Below are positions 18,801 to 26,627 of a stretch of DNA of 39,877 nt, one piece after another. Each line of letters opens with the position of its first letter. The stretch's first letter is position 1. Source of the stretch: an uncultured Bacteroidales bacterium. Lineage in GTDB: Bacteria; Bacteroidota; Bacteroidia; Bacteroidales; JAUNSR01. Under the pieces are notes generated by a model. It did not search any database. It was not told the DNA's origin and saw nothing but the letters and a program-made list of their open reading frames with translations. The stretch is taken from the NCBI GenBank assembly GCA_947074145.1, contig CAMTOJ010000030.1, forward strand, positions 1 through 39,877. Direction: 5' to 3'. The position numbers were made by a program, and so were the translations under genes.

Positions 18801-19211
18801 TTTTTTTGAATAATCATTTCCTCTACAAATTTCTTTACCATCAATAGATAATATAAAAGGTTGATTTACCGAAAACGAAATTTGTCCCGATTCCAATTGT
18901 GAAAAGTTAAACTCCGGTGATCTTAATTTAATATCATCATAAATTCGACAACAGTATTCAAGATTTCCTCCACTCATAAATGAATATATTGCTTTTTGCC
19001 AAAAAGGTTCATATCGATAATAAATATCATTTTCTGTTATTACTCCATCTTCACTTATCAAAGTCCATCCCGGAGGTCCCGTTATTTCCCAATTCGAGTT
19101 CTCTTCTATACTTGAATTCCAGGAATATGGAAATTCATTAATAACTTGAGAGAATATACTAAGACTAAAACTTAGCATAAAATAAAAAATTAATAATCGT
19201 ATTTTAGTCAT
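12822..19211 (-). CDS. Giant secreted FG-GAP/VCBS repeat protein with T9SS C-terminal domain
   Basis: A 2129-aa protein with a signal peptide (MTKIRLLIFYFMLSFSLSIFS). The N-terminal 500 residues hold discoidin-like beta modules, with a repeated EFPY motif (ITEFPYYNP, ISEFPYKME). About residues 540-900 and 1140-1440 carry two blades of FG-GAP/VCBS repeats with Ca-binding loops of the DxNNDGxxD kind (for example DYNNDGLIDLM, DIDNDGDIDILL, DFNNDGFYDIL, DYDHDGKCDL). Fibronectin-III-like modules follow each block (about 940-1058 and 1465-1580), plus PKD-like (about 1060-1140) and BIG2-like (about 1975-2035) modules. The end (LYPIPILNSLTIEF ... GTYIVKVI ... KVIIKK) is a type A T9SS sorting domain. 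Likely surface-anchored or released, Ca-dependent, binding or adhesive; no catalytic motif was seen. The frame opens at a TTG at 19253, but the ATG at 19211 places the signal peptide correctly. Confidence 0.92.
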   Translation of the reverse strand: MTKIRLLIFYFMLSFSLSIFSQVINEFPYSWNSSIEENSNWEITGPPGWTLISEDGVITENDIYYRYEPFWQKAIYSFMSGGNLEYCCRIYDDIKLRSPEFNFSQLESGQISFSVNQPFILSIDGKEICRGNDYSKKLYTIDIDKTYKFLTFQPLSYELTISDFKIKLPTQPISEFPYKMELYDPSWTIYDNVYWVKSGLLACDMSDSGGYAISGELLIPQNGAHIILEGSYFEVLTSSDGKNFESLGRGTYEYGKYSFYLSPSVKFIKVILLSDMVNVGSISALSINEILYEDDIPSSTDIITEFPYYNPLMESYQLTNWTYRDISNGASFLNSSSYIESPYLDLSDIKKPYLSFMAKVKSDMILKMEISEDGENFVDFNNLNCLDGKERFYTTLNKSIKKIRFRIVDSNGSIYPTSVNNIRHFLIKDLARVPENNLEWAVPSNNTNSRIKLVYDGDSYLIRDAIGPGNSIYLYIDGGYRNLNAEVIGNDNISVSIQEKRNDYGNYLKITFPISLEQLNSYNYKIKITYDNLYYTSNYNENIYDIDNDGLKELLDGNVIYQIIGEKNIPLKPFVVDNFTMGESPRFCNINNDGIPDIVYIKGGTIALGQADGKWSMVPDVVAPYPCDYNNDGLIDLMCDSKYIYHQMRDGSFCKTEIVASDNDNEYNIWQSNIKQSGMGFGSLNGDVGVPLGGDSDNAVLVQFKSGREFYSLDFNKDGYEDLINPDNNAIMLNRGNRLYKNIYQSSKCFACDLNNDQITDYIYYSDNKVEARIYQADGTIKEQVLLQNSGMDDNIYFVDIDNDGDIDILLPFSSSSNTAGYSYLVICENDSKGNFTINESNIFNRNFKFIACSDFNNDGFYDILAFETPSIYYSNFDVYPYLIIEGRKNNKFEVNEETYFHTSPIKNVNLIWNSQDDNSTYVAIYNSWRKKIPSIKTDKSPEKINQPKFVYDEASGMLKISWDKGVDDLTPSSDLTYALRIGSQPGKGDMFYAAALSDGLRLDLSEGNMGRERLKIINVSGWNPGSYYISVQAIDAKRKGSPWSDEVTFTIENIKTNLYVNSKSITTADTLIVSYDGLSSSAINYIWDFSGGKSVESNATGSIQKVIFAEEGEKEISLSLIKEDGVSTKQESTNIHVWPVNLVKRDFNVEKQLGFFDYDNDGVMNLIAVDGVYKASLNNGNYSYDKVTGLFNIGLELSYLYPIDYNNDGLLDFAGEFKKNEDMSVLINKGNGTFDIKYDSRYFPDKDEFCDWNHDGYLYTWQKENYTTYSLYKYENDGTKTFIMTMENPLNERGDIYCDIYDYNFDNYLDICFHSIDTERSLLYLNKGNFEFEIIEMNVALIPIADFNNDGIIDGRSSTSGPSQLCLSQNGEFVYKKIDMDFNMRQIPYVLDLNNNGYNDAVYNYGEIVVYNYPNDSMKIQTNSLNLKEGYMVLGDYDHDGKCDLGNFRERYYLKNSSIIENEKPTIPQSVSAIQTEDGKVIISWAAAYDKETPVDKLQYNLSVKKKGANGENSYIISPLNADNNDALMSPSITYIYGTQYEFPLTRIPAGEYEIRVQSIDTQKAASDFTEPFIFNVLESPLISISPSTCASRITTARYIGTSGLSVNIDWDGAEVLSEKSGIYEVMWDNPGVKNITIYSEGKSTTTSILVKERFQTSIAISNIMVQGVKSEFSIPQKLINSGFNFRFIAGLKDNKLTENLSSCGIYIEEIKFGTYSIYFNKSGEYTLGLVIEQTECDDDYTIFNNINVVEFEGEIEIGIVAVDENNKYKITWNSSDWDNRWSDVLIYKEGSSTDKYELIGEVEKSANNFVDVLSDPSIYTSRYKIRAKSKDGLMSDYSEAHQPIHVLINKGIGQSFNLMWSDYEGAELDSYKILRGTNEDNLEIIATVSGHVNSYCDKSPLSGHDNYAIEYSLISPSKAKSKYKEQAIVVSRSNIVNKSKAYNVEFVQDIFIKSLENSAFLNDSQKQMHLITEVYPITATCRNVNWSIVSGNDLASISSTGLLNYKSSDKDGIVTVRATSTDGAEIYRDILIPVYKSSTDIEELKSEIIDNINLYPIPILNSLTIEFLDGNQSIKEVMIYNISGNLIFKGQTSENKMIVDCNRFIAGTYIVKVIQCDSIMTKVIIKK

Positions 19212-19290
19212 AAGGCAAAATTTATTATATATACAAATAAAACAAAAGTGCAATATAATAACCTTTTTTATACATTATATACATATTTAT

Positions 19291-19322
19291 GTTAAATACA
19301 GCACTGCTGTATATAGTTTAAC
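19291..19322. promoter_or_regulatory. Nested inverted repeat upstream of the giant gene
   Basis: ATACAGCA-c-TGCTGTAT (19296-19312) is a perfect palindrome around one base. It lies inside an outer GTTAAA (19291-19296) / TTTAAC (19317-19322) pair. It sits about 80 nt upstream of the ATG at 19211 and could be an operator. Confidence 0.35.
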
Positions 19323-19374
19323 ACATTGTATATTAATGATATATTTTAAAAACCAAGAACATATCGATAGTTTA

Positions 19375-19392
19375 ATTAAAGACGTCTTTAAT
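19375..19392. promoter_or_regulatory. 18-bp perfect palindrome
   Basis: ATTAAAGACGTCTTTAAT is self-complementary without a spacer. It lies in the non-coding stretch 19212-19582 between the divergent giant gene and the small gene at 19583. Possible dimer-binding operator; no other feature was seen in this stretch. Confidence 0.35.
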
Positions 19393-19582
19393 ATATCAGC
19401 AATGAAAGCACATAGCGATATCCAGGTATATATATTTTATCAAAGCAGTTAAGATATATAAGTCAACAATACAAATAATATAATTTCTACTTTAATGATA
19501 AGCCCATTTATTTCTCTTACAAAAATCTCCCACCCCTTCATTTTTTTCACTATCTTCAAATAAAATCAATAACCCAACCCCC

Positions 19583-19945
19583 ATGCTCCTCCTAAACACC
19601 CCCATAATAACCTCCGACGAAGATCAGCCAATAGTATATTCATTATATATTGGCTACGACGCTACATTTAATTTAAAGATTTGCCTTAAAAAATTCTTTT
19701 ATGAAGGGAAAAAGGAAGAGGAAACGGTTTGTGCGGTAATAGATAAGGATAATTCATATCTGCTGGCAAAAAAGGTGAATGTTACGATGGTTAATTTGCC
19801 GGCATATTTAGCCAAAGAGTTTGATTATAATATTACCAATCCATCTTGTTCTAAGGTGGAGAGGATATTTTCTGATATGATTGATTATATCCTTAACAAG
19901 GATATTCCATATTCGATTGTTTCTGATGATAAATTAAAAATGTGA
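19583..19945 (+). CDS. Hypothetical protein
   Basis: A 120-aa acidic protein with no signal peptide or TM segment. The middle (AVIDKDNSYLLAKKVNVTMVNLPAYLAKEF) and the end (SKVERIFSDMIDYILNKDIPYSI) look like a folded alpha/beta domain, but no family is recognised. The first about 14 residues lie in an unusually C-rich stretch that resembles the segment at 39040-39130, so the natural start may be later or the gene may be a rearranged fragment. Flanked by non-coding DNA, convergent with the RraB-like gene. Confidence 0.5.
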   Translation: MLLLNTPIITSDEDQPIVYSLYIGYDATFNLKICLKKFFYEGKKEEETVCAVIDKDNSYLLAKKVNVTMVNLPAYLAKEFDYNITNPSCSKVERIFSDMIDYILNKDIPYSIVSDDKLKM

Positions 19946-20104
19946 TTTTATCTCTCACGAGCGAATCTCTTACAAGAGTCTGAGGAAAGTTTCTAAATAT
20001 AAAAATCTCTTTCCTTGTCGCCACTTGCTGATTTTCTGATAATAATTGAGAACGCATTAAAAAACAAATAGGCAGCATAAGTCTATTCTTTAAATAAGAA
20101 AGCC

Positions 20105-20545
20105 TTAATAGGCAACAGCTTCATTCCTATTAAAAGTCTGCAAATCAGAAGGATCTGTTCCCCAGCCATCAAAGTCACAATCAAATTTATAACCTAAATC
20201 ACACATCTCCTTCGCCCAGGCAGTTAGTAAATCATTAGTAATCTTGATTTTAGAAGACCATCCTGTAACTACATATTCATTATCATCACCGGCTGACAAA
20301 CGAAATTCAACAGAGTAATTTAATTTCGAAATCTCATTCGCCAATTGTTCCGCTTTTTCTTTTGTGTTGGTATAGAAAAAGTATTCAAGTTTAAGTTCCT
20401 GTCCTGAGGTGACACCTAAATTTCGCATGTGATCTATAAATACGGGGACGAACTTAATTAATCTTTTACAGTTAGAATTAAATGTAGACGTTGTTACAAA
20501 AGTATTATTGTCTAATATCTTTTTCATAAAACTAAATAACCCCAT
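20105..20545 (-). CDS. RraB-like (RNase E inhibitor-fold) protein
   Basis: The 146-aa protein has residues about 48-135 matching the RraB family: KLEYFFYTNTKEKAEQLANE, then VVTGWSSKIKITNDLLTAWAKEMCDLGYKFDCDFDGWGT. In gammaproteobacteria RraB binds RNase E and inhibits it; in Bacteroidota the same fold occurs in stand-alone proteins of unknown target and sometimes as an immunity-like protein. The N-terminal 45 residues are unrelated. ATG at 20545; a second Met (residue 7) could also serve. Single gene with no neighbour on the same strand close by. Confidence 0.8.
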   Translation of the reverse strand: MGLFSFMKKILDNNTFVTTSTFNSNCKRLIKFVPVFIDHMRNLGVTSGQELKLEYFFYTNTKEKAEQLANEISKLNYSVEFRLSAGDDNEYVVTGWSSKIKITNDLLTAWAKEMCDLGYKFDCDFDGWGTDPSDLQTFNRNEAVAY

Positions 20546-21102
20546 AGTGTATAATTATTTTATTGTTTTAGATAAAAGTAAATTGTCACTTAGTTATTTG
20601 AATTTCAAATTTTTATCATTCAAAAATTTAGCAAAATATATCACTTTTATCATTTGATAAAATTAGATAAATATTTTTTACTCTAACTTAAAATCGAATA
20701 TATAATTTCAATTCTTATCTAAAATATATTTGACACTCTTTACAACTCCCTAACACCTTTTTTAATCTCTACCGACCCTTTTTTCTGACCAAAGCAATTG
20801 CCATCATTCTCGTTAGCTAGGACCAAAAACGTCATAACTATGAACAACCGTTTCATTAGCTGATAAACATTTCGGTCATAGCTCTTTAGATACCCGGAAT
20901 TAGCTTGGATATTTTTTATCATAGTGTTGGAGTGAAAAAAGGGTAGGCAGATTTGAAAAAAGAGTACGTAGATACTAAAAACGAATATGAAGAGATGAAG
21001 AAAGGTCTCGGAGAAATGAAAAAATGCGACGTTGGATAAAAAGATAAGATGGTTTTGATGTTATAAGTAATCATTTATATATGATAAGGAGTATATAATA
21101 AA
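20546..21102. other. Long non-coding stretch
   Basis: About 550 nt without a convincing gene. A minus-strand frame at 20740-20922 contains a signal-like MKRLFIVMTFLVLA but breaks off after 25 more residues and may be the ruin of a secreted protein. Nothing else was recognised. Confidence 0.4.
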
Positions 21103-21158
21103 ATGATAAAATAAAAAACGTCATTATAAATGAAAAATCAATCATTTATAATGACGTT
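21103..21158 (-). terminator. Terminator of the tex operon
   Basis: A perfect 17-bp stem: AACGTCATTATAAATGA (21117-21133) with 21142-21158, 8-nt loop. The A-rich 21103-21116 gives a T-rich tail on the minus strand. It lies 83 nt beyond the tex stop. Confidence 0.85.
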
Positions 21159-21241
21159 ATATCGTAATCTAACTATAAAACAAAAAGATGGACTGTTTTT
21201 TGGGCCCGTCGTTCTATAATCCGATTTTATATTAAAAGAGT

Positions 21242-23377
21242 TTATTTCTGCTCAACTCCCTTCATTGTCAGCTGTACACGTTTTCGTTGCAAGTCAACGC
21301 TCATTACCTTCACATAAACATGCTGATGTACAGATATATATTCGGTAGGATCGGAAATGAATTTATCGGCAAGTTGCGAGATATGCACAAGTCCGTTTTC
21401 CTTTATACCGACATCGACAAAAGCACCGAAGTTGGTGATATTTGTTACAATGCCCGGAAGGATTGCACCTTCGCGAAGGTCGTCGATTGTTCTGATCGTT
21501 GAATCAAATTCAAAGACCTTTATATTTTTACGCGGGTCACGTCCCGGTTTTTCGAGTTCGGCAATTATATCTTTCAAAGTCAGTTCACCCACACCTTCGG
21601 CAATATATTTCCCGGCATTGATCTTTGAACGAAGTGAACTGTCTTTTATCAGATCCTCCACTTTACAGTTTAGATCGCGTGCAATCTCCTCTACAATATG
21701 GTAACTTTCAGGATGTACGGCTGAATTATCGAGCGGATTCTTAGCGTTTGATATTCTAAGGAAACCTGCCGATTGTTCGAAAGCCTTCTCTCCCATTCGC
21801 GGAACTTTCAGAAGCTCTTTTCTGGAGTTGAACGGTCCGTTTTTGGCGCGATATTCAACAATGTTTTTAGCAAGAAGCGGACCAAGACCCGATACATATG
21901 TCAAAAGATGCTTACTTGCCGTATTTACGTTAACTCCAACCTGATTTACACAATTTTCGACCGTTTGATCAAGACTTTTCTTCAGCAATGCCTGATTGAC
22001 ATCATATTGATATTGCCCCACACCAATCGATTTAGGATCGATTTTTACAAGTTCGGCAAGCGGATCAAGAAGTCTGCGACCGATAGAAACGGCACCGCGA
22101 ACGGTCACGTCATAATCAGGAAACTCCTCGCGTGCAATTTTTGAAGCAGAGTATATTGAAGCTCCATCTTCGCTCACAACAAATACCTGAAGTGCACGAT
22201 CGAAACTAAGACGTTTAATAAAATTCTCAGTCTCACGACTTGCTGTTCCGTTACCTATCGAGATTGCCTCTATTGAGTATTGTTCCACAAGAGAAGTGAT
22301 TTTCTTAGCAGCAAGCGATGTCTGATTTTGTGGCGGATGCGGGTATATCGTTTCATTATGTACCAGATTCCCTTGCGCATCAAGACAAACCACTTTACAA
22401 CCTGTACGATAGCCCGGGTCGATGGCAAGCACACGCTTTTCACCAAGCGGAGCGGCAAGCAACAACTGTTTCAGATTGTTGACAAAAACATTTATCGCTT
22501 TTTCATCTGCCGATTCTTTTGACAATTGTGAAAATTCTGTTTCTATGCTCGGTTTGATAAGTCTTTTATAAGAATCTTCAACAGCTTCTTCAACTTGCGA
22601 AGATGCCTCGTTTCGAGATTTTACATATAATGATTTTAAACGATCTACAGCAGGCTCATCCTCTGCCGGTGTGATTGTTACTTTTAGAAATCCTTCACTT
22701 TCTCCGCGACGCATTGCAAGTATACGGTGTGATGATGCTTTTGAAAGAGGTTCCGACCAATCGAAATAATCACGATATTTTTCAGCTTCTTCCTCTTTTC
22801 CTTTTACAAGTTTAGAAGATATCATAGCCTCACGCGCATAATGATTTCTTACAGCATTTCTCACCTTTACATCTTCGCTTATAACCTCGGCTATAATATC
22901 TCGTGCTCCTTTCAATGCTTCTTCCTCATCCGCTACATTTTCATTTATAAATTTGGCAGCATCAAAATGCACATCATCACTTCTTTGAAGAAGAAGTGCC
23001 ATTGCAAGCGGTTCGAGACCTTTCTCCTTTGCCATTTCAGCGCGAGTACGACGTTTAGGTTTGTATGGCAAATAGATATCTTCAAGTTCGATGGCATCCC
23101 AACAAGAATCGATCTTATTCTTAAGTTCGGGAGTAAGTTTTTCGAGCTGTTCGATTGTCGAAATAATAGTTGACTTTCTTTTCTCTATCTCTTTAAGTTT
23201 GTCAAGCATATCGGAGACAGCCCCAATCTGAACCTCATCAAGGCTCCCTGTCATCTCCTTACGGTATCTGCTAATAAAAGGTATTGTCGCTCCCTCTTCA
23301 AGGAGTTTCACAGTATTTTCAACCTGCTTTGATCCTATTTGAAGTGATTTTGATATTAATGATATGAATATCGACAT
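21242..23377 (-). CDS. tex: Tex-family transcription accessory / RNA-binding protein
   Basis: The 711-aa protein is close to the usual Tex length. In order: helical N-terminal Tex domain (GATIPFISRYRKEMTG, residues about 28-45, is the family hallmark), a YqgF/RNase H-like domain (LAIDPGYRTGCKV, about 320-450), tandem helix-hairpin-helix motifs (about 490-570; SGLGPLLAKNIVEYR) and a C-terminal S1 RNA-binding domain (about 635-706; GAILPGIVTNITNFGAFVDVG). Tex is a cytoplasmic nucleic-acid-binding protein linked to transcription and RNA turnover. It follows the metallophosphoesterase gene by 15 nt and is probably in the same operon. Confidence 0.96.
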   Translation of the reverse strand: MSIFISLISKSLQIGSKQVENTVKLLEEGATIPFISRYRKEMTGSLDEVQIGAVSDMLDKLKEIEKRKSTIISTIEQLEKLTPELKNKIDSCWDAIELEDIYLPYKPKRRTRAEMAKEKGLEPLAMALLLQRSDDVHFDAAKFINENVADEEEALKGARDIIAEVISEDVKVRNAVRNHYAREAMISSKLVKGKEEEAEKYRDYFDWSEPLSKASSHRILAMRRGESEGFLKVTITPAEDEPAVDRLKSLYVKSRNEASSQVEEAVEDSYKRLIKPSIETEFSQLSKESADEKAINVFVNNLKQLLLAAPLGEKRVLAIDPGYRTGCKVVCLDAQGNLVHNETIYPHPPQNQTSLAAKKITSLVEQYSIEAISIGNGTASRETENFIKRLSFDRALQVFVVSEDGASIYSASKIAREEFPDYDVTVRGAVSIGRRLLDPLAELVKIDPKSIGVGQYQYDVNQALLKKSLDQTVENCVNQVGVNVNTASKHLLTYVSGLGPLLAKNIVEYRAKNGPFNSRKELLKVPRMGEKAFEQSAGFLRISNAKNPLDNSAVHPESYHIVEEIARDLNCKVEDLIKDSSLRSKINAGKYIAEGVGELTLKDIIAELEKPGRDPRKNIKVFEFDSTIRTIDDLREGAILPGIVTNITNFGAFVDVGIKENGLVHISQLADKFISDPTEYISVHQHVYVKVMSVDLQRKRVQLTMKGVEQK

Positions 23378-23392
23378 AGTTGATGTTATATT

Positions 23393-24589
23393 TTAATTAC
23401 AATTGTTCCTGTTATCAAACGTGAAAAGGGTGATTTCAGGATAAGCACCTATTCTGATAGGTATAAGCGTATAGCCTAAACCTTTGTTTACATATAAATA
23501 CTGTTCACCCTCACGATATAATCCGCCCCATCTTTTGTAGGCAAAAATTGCGGGAGAGTAAGTTTTACCAAAGAGAGAGATCTCGGTCTGCATTGAATGT
23601 GTATGTCCCGAAAGGGTAAGATCGATATCAGTCTGAGGTATCACCTCCTCTATCCAGTGATCGGGATTGTGAGACAACAATATTTTAAAATCTTGCAAAG
23701 ATACATTTTCAAAAGCTTTTTTAAGATTTCCGTTACCGGTAAATGGTGGTCTTCCCCAGTTCTCAACCCCTGCAATGGTGATTGAGTCGCCCCCTTTTCC
23801 TATTCTTACCGATTCGTTATTAAGGAGTGTCCATCCCATTTTCTTGTTAAGGGAAATAAAATTACTAAAATTTTCCTCTTCATCAGCTTTGGAACTCCAA
23901 TTAAAATAATGACCGTAGTCATGATTACCTAAAATAGAATAAACTCCGTAAGGTGCGCGAAGTCTTGAGAGTATATCTACATAGGGATCAAGTTCATCAG
24001 CTCGAGAGTTTACAAGATCGCCCGTAAAGAGTATAATATCGGGATTTAGAGCATTGATTTGATTGACAACCTTTGTAACATAATAGGGAGAATAGATAAA
24101 ACTTCCCACATGAAAATCAGATATCTGCACTACCCGAAAACCGTTGAAAGATGCAGGCAAACGTGACGAACATATCTCAACATCTTTGACAACACTATTT
24201 ACCCTTGAATATACGGCACAGAATATAAAATATATCAACGAACTTCCCGCCACAAGTGACATTAGTAACGGATATGTTTTACGAATTCTACGTATGAAAA
24301 TAAGTGGAAAAGTGAAGATGTTGAATCCAAGAAGGGCGAGACGACAAAACACCGAAATGAGAAGTATGGAAATAAGGATTTTAAACCATAACGAATCTAT
24401 TGATAAATCTCCGAGCCTAAAGAGGATAAAGAACAGAGGAAAAAGAATGATATTTACAATTGAGATAATAAGTAAACTTTTATATAATCTTTTGGGTAGC
24501 TTGATACATCTTTTTATTATAAATGTGGTAATATAATCACATAAAGGTATAAGAAGTATAAAACTAAAAAACATCAATAAGAATTTCAT
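23393..24589 (-). CDS. Membrane-anchored calcineurin-like metallophosphoesterase
   Basis: The 398-aa protein has four or so hydrophobic segments in residues 1-130, then a metallophosphoesterase domain (about 150-385). All metal-binding motifs are present: ISDFHVGSF (D and H), FTGDLV (D), LGNHDYG (N-H-D), LLSHNPDHW (H) and LSGHTHSMQ (H-x-H). This arrangement resembles the YkuE/YaeI group, which hydrolyse phosphoester bonds, possibly in lipid or nucleotide substrates; the exact substrate is unknown. It is the first gene of a two-gene unit with tex. ATG at 24589. Confidence 0.92.
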   Translation of the reverse strand: MKFLLMFFSFILLIPLCDYITTFIIKRCIKLPKRLYKSLLIISIVNIILFPLFFILFRLGDLSIDSLWFKILISILLISVFCRLALLGFNIFTFPLIFIRRIRKTYPLLMSLVAGSSLIYFIFCAVYSRVNSVVKDVEICSSRLPASFNGFRVVQISDFHVGSFIYSPYYVTKVVNQINALNPDIILFTGDLVNSRADELDPYVDILSRLRAPYGVYSILGNHDYGHYFNWSSKADEEENFSNFISLNKKMGWTLLNNESVRIGKGGDSITIAGVENWGRPPFTGNGNLKKAFENVSLQDFKILLSHNPDHWIEEVIPQTDIDLTLSGHTHSMQTEISLFGKTYSPAIFAYKRWGGLYREGEQYLYVNKGLGYTLIPIRIGAYPEITLFTFDNRNNCN

Positions 24590-24621
24590 CAGCGATAGTT
24601 ATAATTTATTTATAATCACAA

Positions 24622-24652
24622 CAAATATAATATCGGTTTGTCAATCAGCGAA
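24622..24652 (-). promoter_or_regulatory. Candidate promoter of the metallophosphoesterase-tex unit
   Basis: Minus strand TTCG (24649-24652), 19 nt, then TATATTTG (24622-24629). The -7 box is exact and the -33 box has one mismatch to TTTG. Leader of about 25-30 nt to the ATG at 24589. The remainder of the divergent gap to 24910 shows nothing clear. Confidence 0.5.
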
Positions 24653-24910
24653 GTAAAATATTTCTTTCTTTTTAATGTACGATGTTTAAGATAACATTAA
24701 TCAACTCATTGATCTTTAGTGATAAATACAAATAAAACTTGAGGATTTCTTAGATAAATATAAATACTGCAAAAGTGGAATATGTTATCTATAATTAAAT
24801 AATCTTTATATTAGTAGAGATTAAACAGATTTCAAATATATGAATGTAAATTCTTTTATCTATTGTTTCAATTTTCATCCTTTGTAGCTTGACAAATCTT
24901 TCTTTAATTT

Positions 24911-26581
24911 ATGAATAAAAATTTTTTTTATTACTTTCTAATAATCCTGCTTCTTTCATGTAGTAATGAAAGTCAAACTACACAAATAATACAGGAAGCT
25001 GAAAATATAATTAGAATTAACCCTGATAGTGCGGTTAATATTCTTTCAAAAATTAAACAGCCTGAATCTTTACATAATAATAATAAGGCTGATTATTATA
25101 GACTAAACAGCTTGTCACATTTGATGACAAACAAAGCTATGGTGGATGATTCTTTGATATTGTTTTCACTACAATATTATAAACAAAATAAGATATCCGA
25201 TTATTTGAGCGAAACTTTACTTTTAGCAGCGATGTATTATCATTGGAACAATGATGCTTCTCTATATAATGATTTATTGAATGAAGGATTAGATTATTCA
25301 TTAAAGAATAATGATAGTGTTAATTCGGCAAAGTATCATTATTTATTAGGTGAAGTTCAAAATAATAATAGGAACTACTTAAATGCTATTGAAGAATACA
25401 AACGAGTAATCGAATTTGATAATAACGCAGAAAAAGACTTGTCATATTTAATAGGGTTGGCTTATGCCAATATTAATGAAAATGATTCTACTGAACTGTA
25501 TCTGAATAAAAGTATCAGATTATCACTGGAGTCGAAAGATACTATATCCGCAATACATTATTTAAGAAATTATTCTGATATTCTATATGCACAACGTAAA
25601 TATCCTCAAGCTCTTGGTCTAATAAAACAATCGTTGAGTTATGATTTAAATCTCTCATCAAATTTACTCACGAGTGCTTCCGGAATATATCTTATGCTAC
25701 ATAAAATAGATTCGGCACAATTTTTTTTAGATAAGGCCAAAGAAATATTATATCAGGATAACACTGCCAACTTAGTTACAAATTACAACTCTATCATGAC
25801 TCTTCAATCTGTTATTGATTATACAAGAGGCAAAAACATTGAACGTACGAATATAGGGCGTTTCAATGACTCAATATGGATGGATAACATAAAAAAGAGC
25901 TCTCTCATTGAAGAGAAAATCATGACTAAAAATTATTTAGAACAACAAAATTTATTAATTACCATTAAGGAACAGCGCACTCAAATGATATTGATCATTA
26001 TATTATCATTATTGATTATTGGAATAATCTTAGAGGCTATTTATATACGTAATAAGAAATTAAAACTTGAATATCTTGAAGAAAAGAGTGTCGTTCTTCA
26101 GGATTTATTATCAAATACCTTAAAGGAGAATAATATGCACGTAAAAGAGGATTTTTTTAGGAAACTTCTTTTACAGCAATTGGGATTAATCAGATTGGTA
26201 GCTACTACTCCAACATCTCAAAATCAAGAGTTACTAAGACAGATAGCTCAAATTTCAAATGAAAATATTGATACTGATACTCTTCTTGTATGGGATGATT
26301 TATATAAAACTATTGACTCGATTTATGACAATTTTTATACTCTTACAAAAGATAAATATGGTGAAATTCTCATTGAAAAAGAGATTCAATTATGTTGTCT
26401 TTTATGTGCCGAATTTTCTACTAAAGAGATTAGTGTTGTAGTTCAGCAAAGTGTAAGGACTATATATCAACGTAAAACAACTATTCGTCAAAAACTACGT
26501 ATGAATGAGAAGGATGATATTATTAGTTTTATCACTTCGAAAGAATCATTACTTTTTAATGTAAATGAAACCATTTCCTGA
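24911..26581 (+). CDS. TPR-repeat, single-pass membrane regulator with C-terminal HTH
   Basis: The 556-aa protein starts with a lipoprotein-like signal (LLLSC-S). Residues about 40-300 hold TPR-like helical repeats (YHYLLGEVQNNNRNYLNAIEEY). One TM helix lies at about 358-378 and is followed by a basic/coiled-coil stretch (IRNKKLKLEYLEEKS). The cytoplasmic end (about 488-545; IQLCCLLCAEFSTKEISVVV, QSVRTIYQRKTTIRQKL) is a LuxR-like helix-turn-helix. This layout, sensing repeats outside and HTH inside, is typical for Bacteroidota regulators. It is convergent with the TonB-receptor-like gene; a regulatory link to it is only a guess. Confidence 0.85.
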   Translation: MNKNFFYYFLIILLLSCSNESQTTQIIQEAENIIRINPDSAVNILSKIKQPESLHNNNKADYYRLNSLSHLMTNKAMVDDSLILFSLQYYKQNKISDYLSETLLLAAMYYHWNNDASLYNDLLNEGLDYSLKNNDSVNSAKYHYLLGEVQNNNRNYLNAIEEYKRVIEFDNNAEKDLSYLIGLAYANINENDSTELYLNKSIRLSLESKDTISAIHYLRNYSDILYAQRKYPQALGLIKQSLSYDLNLSSNLLTSASGIYLMLHKIDSAQFFLDKAKEILYQDNTANLVTNYNSIMTLQSVIDYTRGKNIERTNIGRFNDSIWMDNIKKSSLIEEKIMTKNYLEQQNLLITIKEQRTQMILIIILSLLIIGIILEAIYIRNKKLKLEYLEEKSVVLQDLLSNTLKENNMHVKEDFFRKLLLQQLGLIRLVATTPTSQNQELLRQIAQISNENIDTDTLLVWDDLYKTIDSIYDNFYTLTKDKYGEILIEKEIQLCCLLCAEFSTKEISVVVQQSVRTIYQRKTTIRQKLRMNEKDDIISFITSKESLLFNVNETIS

Positions 26582-26627
26582 ATTTAACTAATCTACAATA
26601 TGTTAAGTTTTAAGAATTGCGTTTATG

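Noticed and set aside
20740..20922. 60-aa minus-strand frame with a signal-like start
   Set aside because: Only about 25 residues follow the hydrophobic part, with no terminator or neighbour; treated as possible ruin only.
21287..22522. Several plus-strand frames of 70-123 aa opposite tex
   Set aside because: They mirror the codon pattern of tex and carry no domain text.
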